DNA of 64,000 nt from Amoebidium appalachense (lineage: Eukaryota; Ichthyosporea). Positions 41,950 to 64,000 of this stretch are shown here, in pieces (the first letter of the stretch is position 1; each line of letters starts with the position of its first letter). The notes under the pieces were generated by a model. The model was given only the letters and a program-made list of their open reading frames with translations. It was not told where the DNA came from and did no database searches. Position numbers and translations under genes: made by a program. The stretch lies in NCBI GenBank assembly GCA_963693365.1, contig CAVNZM010000006.1:4402001-4466000 (forward strand), written 5' to 3'.

Positions 41950-42785
41950 TACATACACACACACACGTACTGTAACATATCTTATACTGTATATAGTGCG
42001 CGTGTGTTCGGGTGTTACACCCATCTACAGTACGGCAAATGTTATATGGCTTACTCCTTGTACCTGCAGGTAATCGAAACTCCAACATGCATGCCAACAA
42101 GTGACTGAGGAAGCAATGCACATGTATGAAAATACTATAAAATCACCTATAGGTCTTCGCGGTCCAGAATATTGCTGCAGTTCAATTTGATGTCCGGAAG
42201 AAGCCACAGTAGAGTACCGGAAGTAAATTCGAGCACCGCTGTCATCGTTTCTGCAAAGAAACACACATGTTAATGATATATTCCTTAACAGACACATGTA
42301 AATGACATATTCCCTTAATAGCCTCACGTCCTTCTGGTGTATGCATTAAGTTCTTTTTTATTTTTTTATTGCCTCTATGAGAAGGCTCGGTATTTGCTGC
42401 ACGAGGTAACATTCCACTATGGACCTATCACATGCACTAGGTGCATATCTCATTTTTTGATAAGTCGTACAAACACAGGGAAATGTGTCTGTGTGTAGGG
42501 GGGACCGCGCTCTCTGCATCCGAGCAGATGCAGGAGGAGGGAAAAAAGATGTGATATGACCAGGTAAAAAGATGAGAGACGTATGTACATGTGTACATGT
42601 GAGTTTTTAGAATCGTGTCTTCGAGTAGTCTTTTTCATTTCAGTGGTGAGAGTGAGTGAGTGAGTGAATGAGTGTGGCGAGAAGAGGGAAGGGATGGAGA
42701 GGGGTGGGGGTTTAGGAGGTTGGGGCAGGCGGGCGGGCGGGAATGGGCTGGTCGGGGGGGGAGGGCATGCATCCAGTACCTTAAT

Positions 42786-45424
<2,639 letters not shown>

Positions 45425-45536
45425 GTTGGCAGATCGCTCAGTGAGGCTAAGACACACCTAATTCTAGCTGATATATGAGCTGTGAAGTGTTTAACTTCTG
45501 TGGGAAACTGTGACGTGCTGGTTGAAGTGGGCTGCA

Positions 45537-45544
45537 ATTTTATA
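45537..45544 (-). promoter_or_regulatory. TATA box candidate
   Basis: On the minus strand TATAAAAT lies about 115 bp upstream of the ATG at 45424. Confidence 0.45.
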
Positions 45545-45561
45545 CTAAACACCACGGATCG

Positions 45562-46122
45562 ATGACCGTTTGTGTGTGTCCGTTTGGCCGTTGCCCGCCA
45601 CTACTCTTCCACCAATCATTGATCGAAAAGTCAAATTGGGTACTGGCCCGGCCCGATGGTATGCCGGGTCAACGTGCAAGGAAGCTCGAAAAAAAAAATC
45701 AACCCCTTCTTTTCCGTTTTCAAAACACAGCAGAACATATATTCCTAGGAACGTGCCGCAGTGTACCGTCGCAGAATGTCCGGCTATATCAGTATTATTC
45801 ACAAGAAAAACAACCTTCGCCCAGTGTACGGAAACGGGATCTATAACACAATTCCTTTCACCGAAAGAGGCAAACGTTTTGGTAGAAGAACTGCACAAGG
45901 TTCAAGCAGAAGAAAAACACATGTCTTACCCATCGTACTCCTACAACTTCGATTGGGTTGGCCCTGTTTGAGCATCTGGGTGAGCTGTTGTACCCAACTC
46001 TGGAACGGTCGAGAGACTTGTGTTTTTTGGCTGGAAGTTACACTATGGAATTTCGTGAGTCCGTGCTCGATGTTATAGGGGATCTCGGTTATGTAAAAAC
46101 TGATTTAGTAGTAATTTGTTAA
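45562..46122 (+). other. Uncertain coding-like segments opposite the unknown gene
   Basis: Two plus-strand stretches have protein-like composition: about 45720-45970 (including ITQFLSPKEANVLVEELHKV) and 45960-46122 (EHLGELLYPTLERSRDLCFL, then YTMEFRESVLDVIGDLGY, stop TAA). They are in different frames and no clear splice pair joins them. They start about 20 bp from the minus-strand TATA box, so a divergent gene pair is possible. No family recognised. Confidence 0.3.
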
Positions 46123-46974
46123 ATGGCCTACCCCACAACTGAGTACCAACAAATGTATGATATATATATATATACGTGCGCATATCATGCATGCATCACT
46201 GCAACCCCGGGCCATCCCTGCGCGCAGCGCCAGCGCCGGCGTCGGAGCCTCGGAGGCGGCGTCAGTGCAGAGCGGCGCGCCTATTGGTTGAAGCTGATCG
46301 TCGCACATTTAACATCACTCACTCGTGCTTGCCTCATGCCCCCCGTGTCCGTGGAGTGCAGGCCGTCGTGCCTGCACCCAAGGGGCTGGCCGAGGCGGGG
46401 GCCGCCAGGGGGGGTCCATGCCATGAGCCCCCCCCGCACCAGCCGGGGCTGGGCCCCGCCTCGACATGCTTTATTGCCGCTGCAATCGGGCTGTGAGCCA
46501 GTCACAGTCGCATACGTACACCGTCATGTATACAGACTGAGAGGTGGGTGGGTGGGAGCCGCCGTGTGCTAGCCACCGAAAACGCAATCGTGCTAACAAA
46601 AACCGTACGTGCAGCACACGGCGAAAACGAAGGTGGCCTGCATCTGCAGTGTGCTGCGCCGGAAATACCGGCGCTGGTGGCGCCTGACGTCAGGCGCTGC
46701 GCCAGACCGATGTCAGCTGCCGCTGCGGCTGCGCCTGGCGCCGCGGCCCGTGACGTCATGGGCCGCCCGGCTGCCTGCGCCCGAAGTGATCCGTGAAACA
46801 TCTTTCATCTGCTGCGCATATGAAACGTACATTCACATCACTCACTCGTGCTTGCCTCATGCCCCCCGTGTCCGTGGAGTGCAGGCCGTCGTGCCTGCAC
46901 CCAAGGGGCTGGCCGAGGCGGGGGCCGCCAGGGGGGGTCCATGCCATGAGCCCCCCCCGCACCACAAGGCCCCC

Positions 46975-48087
46975 CTACTGCGATGTAGGGGGTCCGCCCC
47001 AAGGTCCCGTGGCGAGGCCCTGGTGTGACCAGACGGTGGCAATGGAGGCTTGCACGTCGCGGTGGGGCAGCCGGATGTAGACCATGAATGCGTCTGATGC
47101 CCAGCGGCCAAGGGCTTTGATGGTGGCGTCAGGTAGGCCCGCTCTCTCAGCTGCAGTGGCCCCCCCTATGCGCAGGCTGTGGCCGGCGTACCGGTCGGGG
47201 TCGTAGCCCGCATGGTGTAGAGCTGTGCGGAAACCGGCGATGAAGGTGCTCTTGAGGTAAGGGCTGCCGTCGACGCTGAACAGGGGTGCATCTGGGTGGA
47301 TGCCTGCCCTGGTTGACGAGACCCCCAGGAAGAGGGCTAGATTGGCTGCTGGGCAGAAGGAAGACTCCTCCGGGAAGGCGGGCACCCGGATGGTAACACC
47401 CTTGCCCGTGGGGTCGGTCTTAGATGTCGGCAGGAAGACTGTTGCCCCAATCAGGCGGCCATCCTGCCATAGGAGCTGGACGTCGCGACGCTTGGCGTGA
47501 AGGAGGGGGTTGAACTTGGCCGCAGATTTGGACGTGAACTCGCCCGAGCGCAGGAGGCACGAGCTGCCAAGCAGCAGGGCAGCCCACAGACGCAGGGCCT
47601 CCAATGAAGAGCCCGGTTGGATGACTGGGAGGAGGACGCGGAGGTCGGCTGGGAGGAGGGGCTCGAGCACTTGTTTGGGCCGGTGGCTGCCTTCCAGCAG
47701 CAGGAAGCGGCCAGCCCCGCGGATAAACCACTGAAGGCTCTGCTGGCCGGAGCCCGCTGGTGGTGCCATGCCCAAGCTGCGGTGCAGGCTGTTGACGGCG
47801 GAGACGATGCTGGGCATGGTCCGGGCTTGCACCGCACGCATGGCGCACCAGGCAAGGAACAGCTGCACTTGGGCTGGGCAGGCTGGCAGGTAGCCACCAT
47901 CAGGATTGCGGCAGTCCATTGCGTAGATGAGGTCGATAAACTGGCGCTGGTAGGACGAGTAGGAGGACTCCGTGCTGTCGCCCACTGACAGCCGAGTGAT
48001 GGTGCGGGCCACCTCCGGGACACGGGCCAAAACCTCGGGGGTGAACCACTGGGCAAGCCTACCATGGTCGCCACCAAAGGGGAGCAA
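46975..48087 (-). CDS. Tyrosine recombinase, YR element 2
   Basis: The frame and motifs are as in copy 1, here with HSLRIGGATAAERAG followed by GRWASDAFMVYIR. About 370 codons from the first TTG and no early ATG. The splice-acceptor-like TCCCTGCAG just upstream is conserved between copies. Several substitutions separate it from copy 1, including Leu for Phe in FIDxIYAMD. Confidence 0.9.
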   Translation of the reverse strand: MLPFGGDHGRLAQWFTPEVLARVPEVARTITRLSVGDSTESSYSSYQRQFIDLIYAMDCRNPDGGYLPACPAQVQLFLAWCAMRAVQARTMPSIVSAVNSLHRSLGMAPPAGSGQQSLQWFIRGAGRFLLLEGSHRPKQVLEPLLPADLRVLLPVIQPGSSLEALRLWAALLLGSSCLLRSGEFTSKSAAKFNPLLHAKRRDVQLLWQDGRLIGATVFLPTSKTDPTGKGVTIRVPAFPEESSFCPAANLALFLGVSSTRAGIHPDAPLFSVDGSPYLKSTFIAGFRTALHHAGYDPDRYAGHSLRIGGATAAERAGLPDATIKALGRWASDAFMVYIRLPHRDVQASIATVWSHQGLATGPWGGPPTSQ

Positions 48088-48457
48088 GCCACCTGCAGGG
48101 ACAGAGCTGTGTGAGCATCATGCCTAGAGTCCCAGGGGGGGGGGGGGGGGTAAAGGCAACGAGCGGGGTGGGCGGCAGGCAAGCGGGTGCACAGGCAGGC
48201 AAACAAGGGGGGGGAGGGGGGGGGGGGGGGGGGGGGGGCGTAGCTACAGGGCAGAGGATGCATGCAGCGCTGGCAGGGAGGGCGGGGGAAGGGGAGGGGG
48301 GGTATGCGCGCACAAGCCGCGGTGTAGGCGTGCGTGTGTGTGCGCTAGTGTGTGGGTGTGTATGAGCATGTGTGTGTAACACCGAGGTTAAGCATGCACG
48401 ATCGAAGGGGCGGGTGGAGGGGTGGCAGGGTGGGGTTGGGGGGGTTGGGGGAGGGAA

Positions 48458-48493
<36 letters not shown>

Positions 48494-48789
48494 GACACGC
48501 CACAAGCAGTTGGCACTGCGGGCCAGCACCGAACAAAGAGGCACACCGTGTGTACACCGTAAGACCGTAATGTATTGTCCCAAACACTCCACCGGGTGAG
48601 TGAGGGAATCCGAGCGAATTCGTGTAGTGGGGGGGGGGGGGGCCGGCCCCGGCCGCCACTGCAGAACATGACTCGTGCGATATACAAAGTGGGAAGGGGG
48701 GAAGGGGGGGTGTCGGTGCCCCCCACAGCCCACACGCCAAGCCCAATACGAAGGCAAAGGAACGGGGGAGGGGGCTCGGCCCAGCCCCA

Positions 48790-51569
48790 TCACGAGAGAG
48801 GGGCAGCAAACCACCCCGCTAGCCACTCAGGCACGGGTGTTGGGACTGGTGCGTGCCACGGGTGCAGCCGGTCGAAAGTGGCCCACTGTGCTCGCGAGAT
48901 GGCATCCGCAATCGAGTTTTCCACGCCAGGGATGTGCTTGGCCGAGACCAGCACCGTGTAGCGCATTTCCATCAGCGTGATGAGACGCAGCACCCGGGCA
49001 ATGGCAGGGACGGGGGAGTGACGGGACGCGATCGTAGATACTGCACCGTCGTTATCGGTGAGCACGCGTATGTGGCTGTTGCGACAGCTGGGACCCCAAC
49101 AGGCCAGGGCCACGGCAATGCCAGCCAGCTCAAACAGCACGGAAGCCCACACATCTCCGCCAGCAATGACCGTGCGCCAATGGTCCGTCCATGCTAGGTG
49201 AAACCACGCTTGACCCCAGTAGCCACCGCATCCTATGCTGCCGGCCGCATCTGTGGTGAACATGTGATGCACGGGGGGGGTAAGCACACGTATGCCGTTC
49301 CACTCGGGGAGGAACTCCGACCACAGCACAACGTCGGCTCGTGCGTCGGCGCAGACACGGATGTGGTGGTGGGGCCCTAGGCCGGCCCTCTCAGCCTCCG
49401 CCAGCAGATGAAGCAAGCGTTGAAGAAAGGCACGGGCACGCCCCAGCGCCACAACCTGAGCACACCACATGAGCTTGCCGCACAGGGACCGTAGGTCTCG
49501 AACAGTGGCCTTGGTGCGACCCCGCCAATCGGCTAGCAGGGCCCGGAGCTCGGTCAGCTTGATGGCAGGTAAGCGGGCCTCCATGCGCAGAGTGTCCCAC
49601 TCGAGCCCAGAGTAGATGAGCGTGTGTGAGGGCAGCTGCACTTTGTCGTCGGCAAGCGTAACACCCACCTTCGAGCACACCCACCGAAACACCAGCATGT
49701 TGAAGGCGCACTCTTGCAGCGTACGGCCGCCGAAAAAGAAGTCGTCCACAAAATGCTGTGTCTCTGTGGCGTTGAGGGCGTGGGCGAAGTGCTGCAGGGC
49801 CTGAGCTATGCGTTCCCAGAACGCTGGGCTGGACCGCAAGCCAAACGATAGGCGGGTCTCCACATAGAACGCGCCTAGCAGCTGGAACGACAGCAGTGAC
49901 TGGTCGTCTGGGTGCACCGGGCCGTGACGAAAGGCACCCTTCACGTCGTATGCCCCGAGGAAGCAGCCCTGGCCGAGCCGAGCTACTGTTTGCATCACCG
50001 TGCGGATGGTGATGTACTCCAGCTGATCCGGGTAATCGACCCCATCGTTGATACTGGAGCCACGCGGGAAGGAAAGGTCGTGGATGCGGCGGACGCCCGT
50101 GCCGCCCTTTTTGGGAACTGCCCCGAGGGGCGAGGATACAAAATAAGGATAAAGGGCCACCATCTCGTCGCGGGTGAAGGGGCCCAGGATGTGGCCGCAT
50201 GCCACTTCCTTCGCAATGTCGGCTGCAAGCTGCTCACGGGCCGCCAGCGCGGACGGGTGGTTTCGGCCCACCCGGGTGACCCGCTCGCCGAAGTAACCGA
50301 CCGAGAAGCCCAGCTCTAAGTCGCGGAGCAGAGCCTGCTGAAACGCACTGTCGGGGTGCGGAAACAACTCAAACAAACGGCGGAAGTTGGGGACAGATAC
50401 GGTCTGTGGTGGTGCCGCTGGGGGGGATGACCATGGGCCCCGCAGGGCAACGGAGAGGGCAGGCCCAGCGCTGACGTCAGCCCCTGCCCGAAAGGGGGCT
50501 GGGCCCCCTAAGCCGGGTTGGCCCCCCCCTTCCCCCGCCCCGTTGGCTGGGTTGGGAGGGCAGGCGTGTGCGCCGTGCGCCGCTGAGCCGCACTTCAGGC
50601 AGGCGTGCTTGTAGCGGCAAGGGTTGGGTCCCTTCCTGGTGCAGCCCTTGGCCGTGTTGAAGCCCCGGCATATCTCATCCGCAGCAGGGGCCGGGCTGGC
50701 GCGAGGGCTGGCTGTGGCCCCCCCAGAGGCAGGCTGCCGGGGTGTGCGGGGAGCGGTGGGTGCCTGGTGCAGGCGGGCACCAGACAGGGACACGGCCAGC
50801 TGCACAGCGTCGGGTGCGTCGAGTGGGCGGCCAGAGGCAGCGCACGACCGGCGGTGTGCATCCTCCCAGCGCATGATGGCAGCCCACTGGTACTCGGGTG
50901 CCAACTCAGTGGCCACAAACTCGGCGTGGGCCAGCAGGGCCGTGACGGGGGCGTCGGCGTTGATGCGTAGGCGTAGCAGCTGCAAGATGCAGCGCAGGTA
51001 GGTCTGCAGGTCCGGGCACAGGGCGGGCTGGCGCTGGGTGCCAGGCGTCTGCAGCACAACCGTGCCAGCAGGCAGGCCAGGCAGGGAAACCGGCTGGCGC
51101 TGCGTGTGGACAGAAGAGCCCGTGGGCGGCAGCAGGTCGAGTAAAGCGAAATGCTGCATAGGCTCGAAGATGGCAGCCCCCCGGACCTCCGGGGACAGGT
51201 GGGGGCAGGGTGGGTTCGACTGGCTGCGCTGGCTGGCCCCCCAAACGGCCAGTTGCAGGGCATTGGGCGGCGGAGGCAGCTGGTGCATGTCGCCGCCCTG
51301 AGGGTCCTCCTCACGGGGGCGCTTGTTGGCGTTGCCGGGGGGTTGCTCTACAGCATCCACGGCCCCCGCCGCAGCGGCAGGGGGCCCCGTGACAGGGGGG
51401 TTCCTACCGGTTCCGCCCCCGCCAAGGTTGACGAGGTGGGGGAAGGCGCGCAGGAGAAGATCTTGCTGGGAAGGGGGGGGCGGGCTGGCCTGCAGGGCCT
51501 GACGGGTCGCGTTGGCCACCTCAGAAGCAAACATGCGAATGGTCGCTGCCAGCTCAGGGGTCAGGGCAA

Positions 51570-51601
<32 letters not shown>

Positions 51602-51675
51602 CCGTCCTGCACAGGAGGGCGCACCTCCTGCCCTGCCTGTGCTGCAGGGCCATTGTCTGTTGGGTCTACTTCCAT
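48790..51675 (-). CDS. Gag-RT-RNase H polyprotein, intact, 961 aa
   Basis: It begins MEVDPTDNG at 51675, directly after A1. N-terminal Gag has a glutamine run (9 residues) and a Pro/Ala-rich region, then a CCCH-like finger and a CX2CX4HX4C knuckle (CLKCGSAAHGAHAC). The RT core follows with SPLGAVPKKGGTGVRRIHD, LGAYDVKGAFRHGP, LPFGLRSSPAFWE-type sequence (here LSFGLRSS) and catalytic FVDDFFFGG. RNase H carries TDAAGSIGCGGYWG and TDNDGAVSTI and ends ISRAQWATFDRLHPW. The methyltransferase domain seen in DIRS1-like elements was not recognised, which favours a PAT-like or Ngaro-like assignment. Stop at 48790-48792. Confidence 0.92.
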
Positions 51676-52117
51676 ACTTGAGCCGCCGTGTGCTAGCCAC
51701 CGAAAACGCAATCGTGCTAACAAAAACCGTACGTGCAGCACACGGCGAAAACGAAGGTGGCCTGCATCTGCAGTGTGCTGCGCCGGAAATACCGGCGCTG
51801 GTGGCGCCCGACGTCAGGCGCTGCGCCAGACCGATGTCAGCTGCCGCTGCGGCTGCGCCTGGCGCCGCGGCCCGTGACGTCATGGGCCGCCCGGCTGCCT
51901 GCGCCCGAAGTGATCCGTGAAACATCTTTCATCTGCTGCGCATATGAAACGTACATCCATTTCACGTTCCATTTATACGATAGAATACGGTGATACCTGC
52001 CTGTGCCAGATGTGTTCGATTTTGGCTTCGTCTCACCAGCCACATTTCAGATTTTGTCGTTCGGCATCGCAAAAAGCCATATCACTTCATATTTGAACTT
52101 TTCAAAATCACCTGGGA

Positions 52118-52702
52118 TGTGCTTCCAGTCCTAAGTTGTTTTGTGTTGGGATGAAAATGTCTCCATCGCGAGTTGTTTGCTCATGAGTACGTTTTTGGGG
52201 TTTTGCGATCCACTACTGTTTAGCTGGGCTGTGAGTGAATCAATGGTGAGCTTGAGTTGGGCATTTTCTGTTTGGAGTTTTTCTATCATGTTCTTGAGTG
52301 GTAACAGCTCATCTATCTGTTTCTTAACGAGGGCAAGTTCTGCCAGTACTGTATCAACCGAAGGTTTCGGCATGGTTGCTATTTTGTTTCTACGGAGTGG
52401 TGTGGTGTTATTTTGAATGGGTAGTGTATTGTGAATAGGTCTTGTGCTTAGTCTAAGGCGATGTTTTCTGGCTGTGCATCTGTGGTAGCTACAGGTGATT
52501 CTGGTGGACGTTTTGATGGTCGCTCAATGATATGAGTATAGGGTGTAGATAGATGGAACGTTGAAAGAGGCTCTGAAACGATTATGTATAGGCATGTGCC
52601 ATGACATTGTAGGGCCACGGGTGGCCTCGTTTAGGGGTGGATGCGCGAAGGATACTATTTATTCGCAGATAATAGAAAGCGACATCTGAATCGATGTGTG
52701 CG
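52118..52702 (-). mobile_element. LINE fragment, right half of the interrupted copy (5' end)
   Basis: The reverse complement matches the LINE from about 8641 back to its 5' repeats (about 8053). It includes the ORF1 start (MPKPSVDTVLAELALVKKQI) without the frameshift seen in the 8-kb copy. The frame is cut at 52118 by the inverted-repeat block. The 5' UTR has a 4-nt insertion relative to the 8-kb copy. Confidence 0.9.
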
Positions 52703-53270
52703 CCATCCGGCATGGCCTTGGCACACAGTGACATCGTGCCCCGCGTCTTGGCCAAATTTAAATTATTCGATATACGTTGTTGTAAAAAGTTCCAATATTA
52801 ACAAGTATCATTATTTAGCCTTTAGCATGTACATTAGTAGCACTTGAACGGTGTAATAGGGAGTTGAGCCGCAGCATCTTCGGCCTGTTCGGCTGCGCCG
52901 ACCTTCAGCCTTCTCTGTGGCGACAGGCTTATGACGTCAGATAGCGTGGCCTGCTTCAAATAGTTGTCAGCTCAGAATTACACCAATCAGATTATGGTAA
53001 GACTCTGTCTTTAGTGATGCCTGATTGGACAGCTTTCGGAGATTCCTGTCCCGTGCACCTATATAAACATGGCCGTTTTTGTGTCATTCGATTTTTCATC
53101 GCGAGAAAATTTCAGTTACCTGTGTGGAAAGGGTTGTGTTCTCTTTTCTGCTGCTGGGAATCATTCAATCCAACGTGAACTTTTGAATGTTCCTCAGAAA
53201 ACTAAGTCTAGCTCGCTTACCTAGTATTCTTTCAGCCAAGGTCCAATACAATAGGGTTTTAAGCATCAGA
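52703..53270 (+). promoter_or_regulatory. 5' region of the NAPE-PLD-like gene with TATA box
   Basis: TATATAAA lies at about 53060-53067, some 205 bp before the ATG at 53271. The 5' UTR between them reaches a CTTTCAGCC-type pyrimidine-rich AG near 53233, so a short leader intron is possible. Nothing else was recognised. Confidence 0.5.
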
Positions 53271-62375
<9,105 letters not shown>

Positions 62376-63267
62376 TAACAGGAAATTTCAGATGGTATTG
62401 GATCCCCACCATTCTCTCTGACCAGCACACCCATTATCAATATTGTGGAAACTTGGATACACTCAACCTAGGTCGTGTTTTAGGTTTTTTATCTAATGCG
62501 GAGGGCTTGTTGTTGTGCTTCTTCGGTTGAGTGGATAACACTTGGAGCTTTGGTAAACATGACTATCTATAGCCAATGAATATTGAATTTACGGTGCATG
62601 TTTTAAGCTTTTTTTTGTGTCTGCACGTGCGCGGCACTCCCCGAAAAAGGGAGGGAGGAAGAGAGGGGAGGGGGAGAGGGGGGGGGGGGGGAGGGGGAGG
62701 GGGAAGGGGGGGGGGGGGGGGGGGGGGGGGGGAGGTACCTAGAAGATAGACATCTATAATCCATATCGTCTGAATATCGATCAAATATAATGTGGTTGTG
62801 GCACAAGCACATCCAAATAGCTATAGGCTATTGCAAGAATTTACAAGGTGGTACGAAGGAGAAGCTGGTCTAATGAGATATTAGTCGGGCGCGAAGGTGT
62901 ATTTGACTTACTGAAGTGGCAATTTGAAAACTTTTTGTACTGTTACAAATATGACTGCCGCTTTAATTAGTTTGTTCCAAGGTAGAAAAGGCATGTGAAT
63001 GCATGCTTCAGGCAAAAGTACAGCCTGCCTGATTTGGTGATGTTAAATAGATCAGTAATGTGCATTTGACGTGTTTTTACTGGCACTGCTGAAAATGCTG
63101 ACATGAAAAACGCACTGAACACATGTACAGTACATTATTGTGCACACACACACACATGCACACACACTGTGACGCATACACACACACACACACATACACA
63201 CACACACACACACACACAGTACAAAATTGTGCACACACATACACAAGCACACTCGGACACTGTGACG

Positions 63268-63303
<36 letters not shown>

Positions 63304-63506
63304 CTTTGATACATGCAAAGAAACACCACCGCGCGTATGAAATTTGAACGCCCATGCACACCCATTTGCCCTCAGGCTGTCGATCGACATCTTGCTTGAT
63401 TTTTCCCCTCCTACCTCAGGAGTGAATTCGTTCACCTCCTAGGAGCATACAGCACTATGCACATGCACCTCGTCAAGACAAAAATCTGTTAATTAGTGTT
63501 TTATTA

Positions 63507-63507
<1 letters not shown>
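62376..63507. other. Downstream spacer of the NAPE-PLD-like gene
   Basis: No gene was recognised. G runs at 62678-62732 and CA arrays at 63140-63300 with a duplicated flank (GTGACGCATACACACAC at about 63169 and 63261). No obvious AATAAA in the first 100 bp after the stop. Confidence 0.55.
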
Positions 63508-63544
<37 letters not shown>

Positions 63545-63609
63545 CCAGCTGATACCGAGTGTCCCAAGGGGAGCCCCTTTAAAAATAAAAAATAAAAAAA
63601 TAAAAAAAA
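63508..63609 (+). mobile_element. LINE tail only: (CA)n, conserved tail, A-rich end
   Basis: (CA)n is followed by ACCAGCTGATACCGAGTGTC, AAGGGGAGCCCC and an A-rich stretch. It matches the 3' ends at 12556-12718 and 26180-26314. No ORF2 sequence precedes it, so this is either an extreme 5' truncation or a non-autonomous element sharing the tail. Confidence 0.8.
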
Positions 63610-63803
63610 CGGGGAACCCCGACTAATTGATTTCTCCTTGTAGTCTTTATGGTGTCTCGTAGAGAAAGTAAACCCTGATATATAGTCACCACCCGACATC
63701 TATGTACGTGATCATGATATACCGCTGAGGGGATATTCCGAGCAAAAACCCCCCCCATACCTGAGACTGGTTCTCTTTGCCTCGAGTAAACAGCGTAAAC
63801 CCC
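63610..63803 (+). repeat. 195-bp interspersed repeat, copy 2
   Basis: Nearly identical to 12719-12914 from CGGGGAACCCC to CAGCGTAAACCCC; it differs mainly in homopolymer length. It follows the LINE tail exactly as in the 12.7-kb copy. Confidence 0.88.
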
Positions 63804-63991
63804 TTATTATCATCCATGCCTCAATATCCAAAAGCCCTGGGGCTGTCAACGCCATGGGCATCCGTGGCCGCCTCATGATCACAGACAATGAGTGGCTTCA
63901 TGTGGCAAGTTGTGAGTACGAGTGGGACCCAGACCCGTATGTACGTGTGCAGGAGCTCAGATCATCGATTATCATCTCCAAAAAGAACTAG
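63803..63991 (+). CDS. C-terminal 62 residues of an unknown protein
   Basis: An open frame with ordinary composition starts where the 195-bp repeat ends (LIIIHASISKSPGAVNAM, then GRLMITDNEWLHVASCEYEW, DPDPYVRVQEL) and closes with TAG at 63989-63991. The frame stays open backwards into the repeat (LRLVLFASSKQRKP), so the upstream part could be an exon end, a chimera or chance. No family recognised and no acceptor site of good quality is visible at the boundary. Confidence 0.45.
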   Translation, partial: LIIIHASISKSPGAVNAMGIRGRLMITDNEWLHVASCEYEWDPDPYVRVQELRSSIIISKKN

Positions 63992-64000
63992 AACGTTACT

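Larger units (their letters stand above)
46312..51957 (-). mobile_element. YR retrotransposon copy 2, apparently intact
   Basis: Same architecture as copy 1: A1 (51957-51680), Gag-RT-RNase H (51675-48790), YR (48087-46975), B1 (46964-46834), A2 (46833-46556), spacer, B2 (46442-46312). Gag-pol is one open frame and YR is uninterrupted, so the element looks competent. The near identity of the four A repeats and four B repeats across both copies implies recent transposition or gene conversion. Confidence 0.92.

Noticed and set aside
45545-45898. 117-codon minus-strand frame upstream of the unknown gene
   Set aside because: It overlaps the putative TATA box and plus-strand coding-like frames, has no splice context and no recognisable motif.

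Overview
This is eukaryotic nuclear DNA with a high repeat load. Evidence for this is spliced genes with GT-AG introns (one GC-AG), a heterotrimeric G-protein alpha subunit, an NAPE-PLD-family hydrolase, TATA boxes, a non-LTR retrotransposon and tyrosine-recombinase (YR) retrotransposons. Introns and spacers are full of (GT/CA)n arrays and G/C homopolymers of 20-50 nt. The gene set would fit a unicellular relative of animals and fungi, such as an ichthyosporean, but the species call is only a guess.

Layout. 1-600: 3' end of a LINE (minus). 2719-4590: MuiA-like DUF4140/DUF4139 gene (minus) with two apparent frameshifts. 5206-6576: decayed BTB plus beta-propeller gene (plus). 7171-8010: palindrome-rich MITE-like element. 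8013-12718: near full-length LINE with ORF1 and an endonuclease-RT ORF2. 13150-15087: relic of a piggyBac-like transposon. 16383-24364: five-exon G-alpha gene (minus, 348 aa). 25.4-26.3 kb: LINE remnants. 26.4-27.9 kb: minisatellites. 27964-28354: first two exons of an unknown gene. 28.6-29.1 and 33.3-34.2 kb: tandem repeats. 35598-52702: a LINE fragment split by a 16.4-kb block with inverted ends. 53271-62375: twelve-exon NAPE-PLD-like gene (plus, 335 aa). 63.5-63.8 kb: LINE tail and a 195-bp repeat, followed by the C-terminus of an unknown protein.

The most interesting structure is the 35752-52117 block. It interrupts one antisense LINE copy at a single position and is bounded by imperfect inverted repeats of about 45 bp. 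It holds two nearly identical PAT/Ngaro-type YR retrotransposons with split direct repeats; the second has an intact 961-codon Gag-RT-RNase H frame. Subtracting them leaves about 5.0 kb carrying a spliced gene of no recognised family, so the block may be a DNA transposon with cargo, later invaded twice. A second unusual feature is the tandem multiplication of an intron/exon boundary, with its 3' splice site and the first codons of exon 3, inside the G-alpha gene. Homopolymer-associated frameshifts in several genes could be real decay or long-read consensus errors; sequence alone cannot decide.
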